The position numbers and the translations under genes were made by a program. DNA of 9,511 nucleotides from NCBI GenBank assembly GCA_027365715.1, contig DAHXLZ010000336.1:1-9511 (forward strand), written 5' to 3'. Positions 1 to 6,243 of the stretch are shown here, piece after piece. Under the pieces are notes generated by a model, which was given only the letters and a program-made list of their open reading frames with translations, was not told the DNA's origin and searched no databases. Every line of letters starts with the position of its first letter. The stretch's first letter is position 1. The stretch is from Methanomassiliicoccales archaeon. GTDB lineage: Archaea; Thermoplasmatota; Thermoplasmata; Sysuiplasmatales; Sysuiplasmataceae.

Positions 1-474
1 CTGCTGAATCTGTGCGCAGTTTCTGAGGGAGAGAGAGTTCTGGACCCTTTCTGCGGGACTGGCGGCATCGTGATGGAAGCGATGCTGATCGGAGCCGACA
101 CGGTCGGTACTGACATAGATATGGCCATGGCAAGAGGGACGATGGCAAACATCAGGCAGATGGGCATAAAGGGGAAATGTGAACTTCTGGCACTCGATGT
201 GTCTGCTGTGCCCTCACTGGGTAAATTCGACGCAGTTGTTACAGACCCTCCGTACGGAAGATCGTCGTATATGAACAGGGAGAGACCGGAGAGTCTGTAC
301 CGGAGAGCCATGAAGGCATTTGCCGGCTGCCTGAAGCGTGGCGGAAGGCTGGGCATTGTGCTGCCTGACATAGCGCTCTTACAGGCGGGTAATGATTTCA
401 CACTTGAGACGTGCATAAAACAGAGAGTGCACAGATCGCTTACAAGGAACTACATGGTGTTCAGGAAAAAGTGA
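1..474 (+). CDS. tRNA (guanine-10-N2)-methyltransferase, Trm11/Trm-G10 type, C-terminal part
   Basis: The reading frame is open from the first base of the window to a TGA at 472-474, so this is the last 157 residues of a longer protein. It carries an S-adenosylmethionine-binding motif I (VLDPFCGTGG, about residues 13-22), an acidic residue cluster after the next strand (GTDID, 36-40), and the catalytic motif IV DPPYG (82-86) typical of enzymes that methylate an exocyclic amino group. This pattern matches the archaeal Trm-G10/TRM11 family, which forms N2-methyl- or N2,N2-dimethylguanosine at position 10 of tRNA. Family members carry a THUMP RNA-binding domain at the N terminus, which would lie upstream of the window and cannot be checked here. 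An in-frame ATG at 70 lies after motif I, so it is not the start. A related RNA methyltransferase of the same fold (UPF0020 group) is the main alternative. Confidence 0.85.
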   Translation: MLNLCAVSEGERVLDPFCGTGGIVMEAMLIGADTVGTDIDMAMARGTMANIRQMGIKGKCELLALDVSAVPSLGKFDAVVTDPPYGRSSYMNRERPESLYRRAMKAFAGCLKRGGRLGIVLPDIALLQAGNDFTLETCIKQRVHRSLTRNYMVFRKK

Positions 475-509
475 ACTTGAGGGAAATACCGGCTCATTCC
501 ACGCCATTC

Positions 510-540
510 ATGCCGGCGGGGATGCCGGCGGGGATGCCGC
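510..540. repeat. Short tandem repeat, 12-bp unit
   Basis: Two exact copies of ATGCCGGCGGGG (510-521 and 522-533) are followed by a partial third copy (ATGCCGC, 534-540). The repeat sits in the 138-bp gap between two convergent genes. No function is evident; slippage during replication is the simplest origin. Confidence 0.8.
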
Positions 541-612
541 AGGACAGCCAATGAGCATTGTCTGTCCACCAGATAGGGCCGGAAGACGCGGCAGCCATCA
601 GTATCAGACAAA

Positions 613-2094
613 TCACTGCGCTATTACAGCGATTGCGTACAGTATCCTGAAGTTTGTCGTGACACCAAGAACATCAAGCAGATATTGCCCGGGCTGGACT
701 GGAGTCACGTTTGGATTGCTCTCTGCAATTTCAACACTTACGTTTGTCTGTTTTCCCGCGCCAAGCGTAAAAGACAGAGACCCGGTGTAGCCTGAATTGT
801 TTATCGGTACAGCACCCTGTGCAAACAGCATTTCGAAGTGCGTATAACCGGTCGCACTCTGAAGGGACGACAGCGTTATGCTTTCACCCGTATTTCCAGT
901 GCTGGTAACTGTCAGCTGCAGCTTCTGTACGCTCGTGTTGTTGACGGTAACAGAGGTTGTCGCGGATGTTATCGAGAAGCTCGTATACGCTGGTATTGTT
1001 GTAACCGGGATGGGCGTGAACGATATCAGGAACATAGCAGCCGCGATTGCTCCAAGCATCTTCCTGTCTATCTTCAGCTTGGAGACATCGTTCAGCGGCG
1101 GGGGATGCCGCACTCCAAGAATCATCACGAAAAGAGCTATGAATATCCAGCTTGTGAAATTGATTGACAGTACTATCAGCACCGCGAGCGTTCCCCAGCC
1201 CAGATAACGCGCGTTGTCTCCGAGCAGTGCTCTGGCAATATGACCGCCATCCAGCTGTCCTGCAGGCAGAAGATTGAGCGCAGTAGCGAAAAATCCCACC
1301 CATGCAGCGAATGCGGTGGGAAAGATGATGAATGATCCTGAAGAGAAGGGGAAGAAGGACATCATGAAGTTGAAGAGGAACGGTGCCTTGAATACAGGTG
1401 AACCCGGTGTAACAATCACATGGACCAGATTCATCTGGGTAAGCATGAAACCGGCGATTGCAACGGGTATCGAAACCAGGAAACCGACAACCGGCCCGGC
1501 CAAACCTATTTCCAGCAGCGCTTTTCTATTTGGAAACGGATCACGAATCGAGATGAATGCACCGAGCGTCCCGAGAGGCGGAATCGATGGAAGGAAATAT
1601 GGAAGCGACGCGTTGACTTTATAATGCCTGGCAACGACAAAATGACCCATTTCGTGCGAGCCGAGAATGAGCATGATCGGCAGTACAAAGAAAATTATTC
1701 CATTTATGATTGTGTCAGGCGTAAACAGATTCGCCTGGTTGTAGTAATTTGCCCAGAGTATGGCACCGGTTATTGTCGTGGAAACCAGTGTCACAGCGAG
1801 CAGGGCTATATTTGCAATGTTTCTGTGACGCCCGAGCGCCCTGCGCTTACCCACAACTATTACAAACTCGCCGCCACGCTTCTGAAGAAAGGGAACGTAG
1901 TTCCTGGGAACCAGTGTTGTCCTGACTCCGTCAAAACTGCTCTCAAGATCTGACGGTGAACATCTAACAAAAAATGCCACTGTTTCATAGGTCACCCTGA
2001 TATCATAAATGTCAAAATATTTCGAGACAGCTGACTTAAGCATCTCGATTTCAGCACCGAGCGATCCCGTTCCGGTGTTCTGTCCGTAGTTCAC
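613..2094 (-). CDS. Intramembrane M50 (site-2-protease-like) metalloprotease with beta-rich C-terminal tail
   Basis: This 493-residue membrane protein has the zinc motif HEMGH (residues 147-151, catalytic Glu148) inside a hydrophobic segment, and the second site-2-protease motif NLLPAGQLDGGH (274-285), whose Asp282 should be the third zinc ligand. Family members cut transmembrane helices of membrane-anchored proteins. Order seen: a soluble N-terminal domain (about 1-90), membrane segments near 93-115, 129-145, 193-218, 254-277, 300-327 and 346-363, then about 110 residues rich in Ser, Thr and Val (370-480) that look like an exposed beta domain. The start is a GTG at 2094, with a TATA-like AAATACTTAA about 30 nt upstream and no Shine-Dalgarno, which suits a leaderless transcript. 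It is convergent with the methyltransferase gene. The catalytic assignment is firm; the substrate and the role of the tail are unknown. Confidence 0.93.
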   Translation of the reverse strand: MNYGQNTGTGSLGAEIEMLKSAVSKYFDIYDIRVTYETVAFFVRCSPSDLESSFDGVRTTLVPRNYVPFLQKRGGEFVIVVGKRRALGRHRNIANIALLAVTLVSTTITGAILWANYYNQANLFTPDTIINGIIFFVLPIMLILGSHEMGHFVVARHYKVNASLPYFLPSIPPLGTLGAFISIRDPFPNRKALLEIGLAGPVVGFLVSIPVAIAGFMLTQMNLVHVIVTPGSPVFKAPFLFNFMMSFFPFSSGSFIIFPTAFAAWVGFFATALNLLPAGQLDGGHIARALLGDNARYLGWGTLAVLIVLSINFTSWIFIALFVMILGVRHPPPLNDVSKLKIDRKMLGAIAAAMFLISFTPIPVTTIPAYTSFSITSATTSVTVNNTSVQKLQLTVTSTGNTGESITLSSLQSATGYTHFEMLFAQGAVPINNSGYTGSLSFTLGAGKQTNVSVEIAESNPNVTPVQPGQYLLDVLGVTTNFRILYAIAVIAQ

Positions 2095-2116
2095 GTTTAA
2101 AATTAAGCGCCGCTTG

Positions 2117-2132
2117 GTAATTAAGTATTTCT
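2117..2132 (-). promoter_or_regulatory. Putative TATA box of the M50 protease gene
   Basis: On the minus strand this reads GAAATACTTAATTACC, an A/T-rich box centred about 31 nt before the GTG start. That spacing fits archaeal transcription starting at or very near the start codon. Confidence 0.45.
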
Positions 2133-2990
2133 ACACGACTTTGGGCATCCGAGGGAGGCTGCAGGCAAATTCCCGATGACACTGCCGTATGCCGATGTCG
2201 TGGACAGGTGCGTGGAAGTCAGATTACTCTCAGGGAATATCACCACCCGGAACATGTTCAACAACCACAGCGTCCAGGGTGTATAATGCGGCTTGACAGC
2301 TCAAAACACAAACTCTGTAAACGTGATGTTAGCAAAATCTATCACACACTTGTGAGAATACTTTCATGGTTCGAAACCATCAGGGAAAAACTCGTTGTGT
2401 CGCGGGAGCCTCGCTCACACTCGTCTCCAGATAAGCCGGTGGATGCCGACAGCACCTCAAAGAATGTCAATAAAACTCTGAAGATGATGCTCGGGAATGT
2501 GCCTCACTCATTGACGGATTGAAACACATCTCACCTGTATTTGATAACAGGGTGAAGAGGCATTATGACGAAATCTTCCCACCTGTCAGAGGCACCGACG
2601 GTGCCTGTATTGACGTTGTCAGGCACAATGGTTTCGGGGAGCCGGGCCACAGGTGGCCGGGGGATGGAAACAATTCGCAGCCGTGATCATGGCACAGTAC
2701 TGTGTCAGGCAGCATCCCGGCTGCCTCACTTACATCACGGCATAACGTAATGAGATCGGTACGGTTATGCCGGTCAGCAGCCGTGAGGCACGACCGGAAT
2801 CGTGCAAACACAAAGGAAACGCATCCTTCCGGCTGTTTTTACAGTAAATCTGCACTTTAACGGCAACCCTCAGGACGGCAGTCTGACGGCATATGTGGAA
2901 AATCGTACATTCACACTATCGGATAAAGATGGAATCAGCCGTTTCTTTTTTTACCCCAAAGTGCGCCGGTTTAACATGCGAAGTGCTTAA
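2122..2990 (+). pseudogene. Possible decayed gene(s) in a 944-bp gap without an intact gene
   Basis: The interval between the divergent protease and DGGGP synthase genes has no complete recognisable gene. Plus-strand stretches read like protein but lie in different frames: 2125-2286 (contains LPYADVVDRCVEVRLLSG), 2208-2522 (contains CKRDVSKIYHTLVRILSWF), 2474-2686 (contains DGLKHISPVFDNRVKRHYDE) and 2614-2745 (contains GGWKQFAAVIMAQYCVRQ). They follow or overlap one another and end at stops, as expected of a gene broken by several frameshifts. A last short open frame, 2802-2990 (62 codons, GTG start, no ribosome binding site), could be a small gene or chance. I do not recognise a family for any piece. 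Chance open frames in GC-balanced DNA remain a real alternative. Confidence 0.3.
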
Positions 2991-2998
2991 ATTCTAAA
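2985..2998 (+). promoter_or_regulatory. Putative TATA box of the lipid synthase operon
   Basis: The A/T-rich GCTTAAATTCTAAA lies about 45-50 nt before the GTG of the DGGGP synthase gene. Transcription would start near 3015-3020 and give a short leader that contains the ribosome binding site. Confidence 0.45.
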
Positions 2999-3025
2999 AA
3001 CATCTGGCACCCGCATTTAGCGTGC

Positions 3026-3033
3026 GGAGAGGT
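3026..3033 (+). promoter_or_regulatory. Shine-Dalgarno site of the DGGGP synthase gene
   Basis: GGAGAGGT lies 5 nt before the GTG at 3039 and is the clearest ribosome binding site in the window. It decides this start over the downstream in-frame ATG at residue 23. Its first two bases (3026-3027) close a 6-bp stem made of CCGCAT (3011-3016) and GTGCGG (3022-3027). Confidence 0.65.
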
Positions 3034-3038
3034 ATAAG

Positions 3039-3884
3039 GTGCAAGGCGGAAGCGTTAACAGGACTGGCGGTTTTCTGAAACTGATCAGGTATGGCAACTG
3101 CATAATGTCAAGCGTGGCGGTCTTCCTCGGCGGACTGGTAGTCACAGGGAAAAGTCTGTACCTGCATTTTCCTGCAATAACGGCAGCAATGGTTGCGGTC
3201 TTTCTATTCACTGCTGCTGGCAACACACTGAATGATTTTCTCGACTCCGATCTGGACGCGCGTGCTCATCCTGAGAGACCGATACCATCGGGGAAGATAA
3301 GCAGAGAGAGAGCCCGGGGATTTGTATTCCTGTTTTTCACCGGTTCTGTTCTCGCATCATTGCTGATTAATGCCACAGCATTTGCCATTGTCATTCTCTC
3401 TCTTGGAATAATGCTGATGTATGAATTCAGACTGAAGAATATGGGGCTTACGGGCAACTTTTCAATAGCGTGGCTCACAGCCTCACTGTTTCTGTTCGGT
3501 GCCGTATCTACCGGAAAACTTTTGCCCGTATGGGCGCTATTTGTGACTTCTTTCGCCGCTACGCTTGGCAGGGAAATAATTAAGGACATCCAGGACAGGG
3601 ATGCTGACGCAGGTGTGAGGAAAACGCTTCCAATGAAAATAGGGGACAGGAATTCCATGATTGTTTCGTCGGTTGCCCTCGTTTCAGCTATTGCAGTCAG
3701 TCCCTTCCCGTACCTTCTGCACCAGTTCGGCACCATTTATCTCATAGTGGTCGCTGTCGCGGACGTCATGTTCGTTGCATCCGCCGTGACGCAGGTTAAG
3801 AGCGCAGCAAAGGCACAGTCAACTACAAAAATAGCAATGTATCTTGCCCTTCTTGCCTTCCTTGCAGGCGCGCTGGGGGGATGA
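3039..3884 (+). CDS. Digeranylgeranylglyceryl phosphate (DGGGP) synthase, UbiA family
   Basis: This 281-residue integral membrane prenyltransferase has both Asp-rich motifs of the UbiA superfamily: NDFLDSDLD (residues 65-73) in the first cytosolic loop and DIQDRDAD (183-190) in the second. These bind Mg-diphosphate of the prenyl donor. The N-terminal segment (LIRYGNCIMSSVAVFLGGL) and the loop YEFRLKNMGLTGN (128-140) match the archaeal DGGGP synthase subgroup. The enzyme adds the second geranylgeranyl chain to GGGP (EC 2.5.1.42) in archaeal membrane lipid synthesis. About eight hydrophobic helices can be seen and the length is normal. The GTG start is supported by the Shine-Dalgarno GGAGAGGT. 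The neighbour downstream encodes the preceding enzyme of the pathway, which strongly favours this substrate over quinone or heme precursors. Confidence 0.92.
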   Translation: MQGGSVNRTGGFLKLIRYGNCIMSSVAVFLGGLVVTGKSLYLHFPAITAAMVAVFLFTAAGNTLNDFLDSDLDARAHPERPIPSGKISRERARGFVFLFFTGSVLASLLINATAFAIVILSLGIMLMYEFRLKNMGLTGNFSIAWLTASLFLFGAVSTGKLLPVWALFVTSFAATLGREIIKDIQDRDADAGVRKTLPMKIGDRNSMIVSSVALVSAIAVSPFPYLLHQFGTIYLIVVAVADVMFVASAVTQVKSAAKAQSTTKIAMYLALLAFLAGALGG

Positions 3885-4639
3885 GTATGGTAAAGGTCAT
3901 CGATTACATACATTCGAAATTGAAAACAGGCCCGTTGCACATGACGCTCATAGACCCCGATAAGCAGCCGCCGGAGGCTGCCGGAAGGATTGCAAAGGAG
4001 GCGTCAGGTTGCGGTACATCGGCCATAATGGTTGGCGGGTCGACGGGAATAGAGAAGAAAGGGCTGGAAGAAACGATTACGGCGATTAAGGCTCACACTG
4101 ACAGGCCGGTGATTTGTTTCCCCTCAAGCGCATCCGGGCTGAGCCGGAATTTTGACGCCATATATTTCCTGTCCATGCTCAATTCGGCTTCACCCAGACA
4201 CATAACCGGCGAGCAGGCTGCCGGAGCACAGACTGTAAAGAGTTTGGGCATCGAACCGATAGGAATGGGATATCTGATAATCGAACCCGGAATGAAGGTT
4301 GGAGAAGTCGGCAGAGCTGTACCAATCCGAAGAGCCGATGTCGATACTGCTGTCGGATATGCACTCGCCGCGGAATACTTCGGAATGAAACTCATATATC
4401 TTGAAGCTGGAAGCGGTTCACCGGAGCCTGTGCCCGGCGAGATGATAAGGGCAGTAAAGAATGCAATATCGGTGCCGCTGATAGTGGGTGGTGGCATAAG
4501 AGATCCGGTTGCTGCCGGTATGGTTGTGAGGGCCGGATCCGATATAACTGTTACCGGCACAGTTATCGAGCACGATAATCGCGTGGAAAACCTCTGCGGC
4601 ATAATCGATGCGATAAATTCTGCCGGAAAGAGAAAATGA
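3881..4639 (+). CDS. Geranylgeranylglyceryl phosphate (GGGP) synthase
   Basis: A 252-residue TIM-barrel prenyltransferase of the GGGPS/PcrB family that joins geranylgeranyl diphosphate to sn-glycerol-1-phosphate (EC 2.5.1.41), the step that fixes archaeal lipid stereochemistry. Visible landmarks in order: HMTLIDPDKQ (20-29, Mg/diphosphate site), VGGSTG (51-56), FPSSASGLS (80-88), PIGMGYLIIEPG (126-137), YLEAGSGSPEPV (173-184), and the C-terminal phosphate-binding loops VGGGIRDP (202-209) and AGSDITVTGTVIE (218-230). The sequence type resembles the group found in Thermoplasma and Methanothermobacter. The ATG at 3881 overlaps the upstream stop as ATGA, so the two genes are probably translationally coupled; ATG 3887 is a possible alternative start. 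A run of six G lies just upstream. Confidence 0.95.
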   Translation: MSMVKVIDYIHSKLKTGPLHMTLIDPDKQPPEAAGRIAKEASGCGTSAIMVGGSTGIEKKGLEETITAIKAHTDRPVICFPSSASGLSRNFDAIYFLSMLNSASPRHITGEQAAGAQTVKSLGIEPIGMGYLIIEPGMKVGEVGRAVPIRRADVDTAVGYALAAEYFGMKLIYLEAGSGSPEPVPGEMIRAVKNAISVPLIVGGGIRDPVAAGMVVRAGSDITVTGTVIEHDNRVENLCGIIDAINSAGKRK

Positions 4640-4668
4640 CCAATAGTGCAATGCTTGGGGATCATTGA

Positions 4669-5256
4669 TCAGAAGGAGAGGAATTTTTCATGTATTTCGG
4701 TCGAACCCGATAATTCAGGGTGAAAGGCGAGCGCCAGCAGGCTTCCCTGCTGTGCCATCACGATCTTATCACCGAATATCGAGAGGGGCCGGCAGCCGCC
4801 CCATACTTCAGTTATGGCCGGAGCGCGTATGAATACACCTGTAAAGTCCCTGCTCACACCATCGATCGAGAGATGAGCTTCGAAGGATTCCCGCTGCCTC
4901 CCGAAGAAATTCCTGTCGACCTTCATGTCCATGAGGCTGAGGAGTTTCGTCCCTGTTTTGCCCACCTGCTCATCTCCCTTCCTGGCCATGAGTATGCAGC
5001 CGGCGCATGTGCCCATCAGAGGCATCCCTTCCTCTGCTCGCTTCACTATTTTGTCAAAGAGACCAAAACGCACCAGAAGCTTGGATATCGTAGTGCTCTC
5101 ACCACCTGGAATCACGAGTCTGTCTACAGACTCGAGATCATTTACACTCCTCACCGCAACCGCGTGTCCGCCTGGACAGCATTTGTCAATGGCTGACTGA
5201 AGTGCGCTGATATGCTCGCTGACATCACCCTGAATTGCGACTACACCTGCCTTCAT
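4669..5256 (-). CDS. pdxT: Pyridoxal 5'-phosphate synthase glutaminase subunit PdxT
   Basis: This class I-like glutamine amidotransferase frees ammonia from glutamine for the PdxS synthase barrel in ribose-5-phosphate-dependent vitamin B6 synthesis (EC 4.3.3.6). With numbering from the ATG at 5256 (195 residues, the usual length), it has the N-terminal GVVAIQGDVSEHI, the oxyanion motif PGGESTTI (50-57), the nucleophile elbow GTCAG (Cys84), and the C-terminal FHPE with catalytic His179 and Glu181. A TTG four codons upstream (5268) is open, but the protein begins at MKAGV as other family members do. No Shine-Dalgarno is visible; an A/T-rich CAATAAGCAAATTC at 5274-5287 may be the TATA box. The partner pdxS is not in the window. 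The gene converges on GGGP synthase with a 29-bp gap. Confidence 0.94.
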   Translation of the reverse strand: MKAGVVAIQGDVSEHISALQSAIDKCCPGGHAVAVRSVNDLESVDRLVIPGGESTTISKLLVRFGLFDKIVKRAEEGMPLMGTCAGCILMARKGDEQVGKTGTKLLSLMDMKVDRNFFGRQRESFEAHLSIDGVSRDFTGVFIRAPAITEVWGGCRPLSIFGDKIVMAQQGSLLALAFHPELSGSTEIHEKFLSF

Positions 5257-5337
5257 CTGACAGTGCAATTAATGAATTTGCTTATTGCCTTTCCTACAAG
5301 AATTTTCTCTTTTCAAAAAACCGCTTCGAATACAGAA

Positions 5338-5352
5338 GCATAAAAAAAATTA
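5338..5352 (+). promoter_or_regulatory. Putative TATA box of the HIT hydrolase gene
   Basis: GCATAAAAAAAATTA lies about 30-40 nt upstream of the ATG at 5381, in the 124-bp divergent gap shared with pdxT. No Shine-Dalgarno precedes the ATG, so a short leader is likely. Confidence 0.45.
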
Positions 5353-5380
5353 AGATGGATTACATCTACCACCGGCAAAC

Positions 5381-5809
5381 ATGGCTAACAACACAGAACC
5401 GGACACTGATTGTCTCTTCTGCAGCATAATCGCCGGTAAATCACCGTCATTCATGGTTTACGAAGACGAATTTATTTACGCCTGCCTCGACAAGTTTCCG
5501 ATTACTCCGGGCCACGCCCTTGTGATGCCGAAGTTGCATTACTCAGGACTGGTCGATTTGCCCGCAGAGCTTATTGCAAAGGTCTTTGAAGTGAGTCGTA
5601 AAATCGGCAGGGCATTCTATTCGCTGAACTACACCGGAGTGAATTACTTTGTAAACGAGGGCTCTGATGCCGCCCAGGTAATATTCCATGTGCACTGCCA
5701 CGTAATCCCGCGAGGGCATTCTGACGGAATCGACTTCAGGATCAGGAGAAAGGGAATGACAGACACAGACATGAAGGAAACAGCATTAAGACTCAGGGAG
5801 AAGCTGTAA
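5381..5809 (+). CDS. HIT-family nucleotide hydrolase/transferase
   Basis: A 142-residue protein with the histidine triad HVHCHVIP (residues 103-110; His105 should form the nucleotidyl-enzyme intermediate). The N-terminal CLFC (Cys11, Cys14) together with His53 and His103 resembles the zinc site of HINT-type proteins. The conserved DKFPITPGHALVMPKLH (37-53) and FVNEGSDAAQVIFH segments are typical of the family. Members hydrolyse adenosine phosphoramidates or dinucleoside polyphosphates; the exact substrate cannot be read from sequence. The gene stands alone, divergent from pdxT, and a 6-bp hairpin (CGCTCA at 5815-5820 with TGAGCG at 5826-5831) follows its stop codon without a T run. Confidence 0.93.
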   Translation: MANNTEPDTDCLFCSIIAGKSPSFMVYEDEFIYACLDKFPITPGHALVMPKLHYSGLVDLPAELIAKVFEVSRKIGRAFYSLNYTGVNYFVNEGSDAAQVIFHVHCHVIPRGHSDGIDFRIRRKGMTDTDMKETALRLREKL

Positions 5810-5892
5810 ACAGGCGCTCAGTACATGAGCGAATTCACTGATTCCGCCAGCGATGAATATGCCGCAAAATGATGCCAGCACACTGGAGCATG

Positions 5893-6001
5893 TCCCGACT
5901 CCCGGATTTGAACCGGGGACCTGCTGATATCAGCGGCTAATATCGGCTCTGCCGACAACACAACTACAGTCAGCCGCTCTGCCAGTCTGAGCTAAGTCGG
6001 G
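5893..6001 (-). tRNA. tRNA-Tyr(GTA) with a 35-nt intron
   Basis: Read on the minus strand, the 5' exon (6001-5964) begins with acceptor strand CCCGACT, and the 3' exon (5928-5893) ends AGTCGGG plus discriminator A; all seven acceptor pairs match. The D stem is GCTC/GAGC, and the D loop contains GG. The anticodon stem is GCTGA/TCAGC, with loop CTGTAGA and anticodon GTA (plus-strand 5965-5967). The T stem is CCCGG/CCGGG with loop TTCAAAT. C1:G72 and A73 are the archaeal tyrosine identity elements. The intron (5963-5929) sits between positions 37 and 38, the usual archaeal site. Removing it leaves a 74-nt tRNA. CCA is not encoded. Confidence 0.95.
5929..5963 (-). other. Archaeal tRNA intron with imperfect bulge-helix-bulge
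   Basis: This 35-nt intron folds internally into TGTCGGC (5957-5951) and GCCGATA (5947-5941) around an AGA loop. Cutting after the second base of each 3-nt bulge gives bulge 1 AG|T and bulge 2 AT|A, which predicts exactly the exon ends inferred from the tRNA. The 4-bp central helix would be CTGT against GCTG, with one U-U mismatch and one G-U pair, so it is a relaxed motif. The 3' junction lies inside a perfect palindrome, GCTGATATCAGC (5923-5934). Confidence 0.75.
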
Positions 6002-6015
6002 CTGGTCTGAAAACG

Positions 6016-6037
6016 CAATAATTATTAATTACTTATT
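6016..6037 (-). promoter_or_regulatory. Putative TATA box of tRNA-Tyr
   Basis: A 22-bp stretch of almost pure A/T (on the minus strand it includes AAGTAATTAATAATTATT) lies 15-36 bp upstream of the mature tRNA 5' end, as expected for an archaeal tRNA promoter. Confidence 0.6.
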
Positions 6038-6124
6038 GTGTGAACCGGGCCAAATGAGCCATATCCGTCTTTTGGAACAGGACAGGCATCCCGCGATATT
6101 GCCCCGTGCAACATGACACCCTCA

Positions 6125-6140
6125 CCGGTCTGAAGGCCGG
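6125..6140 (+). repeat. Small GC hairpin in the hisS-tRNA gap
   Basis: CCGGTC and GGCCGG pair (one G-U) around a TGAA loop, 104 bp beyond the hisS stop. The 242-bp gap 6002-6243 otherwise shows only the tRNA promoter. The hairpin has no T run on either side, so a terminator role is unsupported. Confidence 0.4.
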
Positions 6141-6243
6141 GCCCGCACTCGCGATTCTTTCAGATTGAGAATGTTTGAAAATGCCGTGGGTTTTGCAGGG
6201 AGTGGATTCATTGTGCTTTCGAACCAGTGAAAAGCATGTGGGG

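Noticed and set aside
510..540. CRISPR-like repeat
   Set aside because: The 12-bp units are directly adjacent with no spacers; it is a simple tandem duplication.
838..1953. Several plus-strand open frames of 100-180 codons
   Set aside because: They lie wholly within the M50 protease gene on the other strand, have no motif or ribosome binding site, and are typical shadows of a coding strand.
4093..4665. 190-codon minus-strand open frame
   Set aside because: It is opposite GGGP synthase, whose family motifs are unmistakable; the minus frame shows only low-complexity Pro/Ser-rich sequence.
5815..5831. Terminator after the HIT gene
   Set aside because: The 6-bp hairpin has no T run after it, and archaeal termination relies mainly on T runs; mentioned only as a structure.
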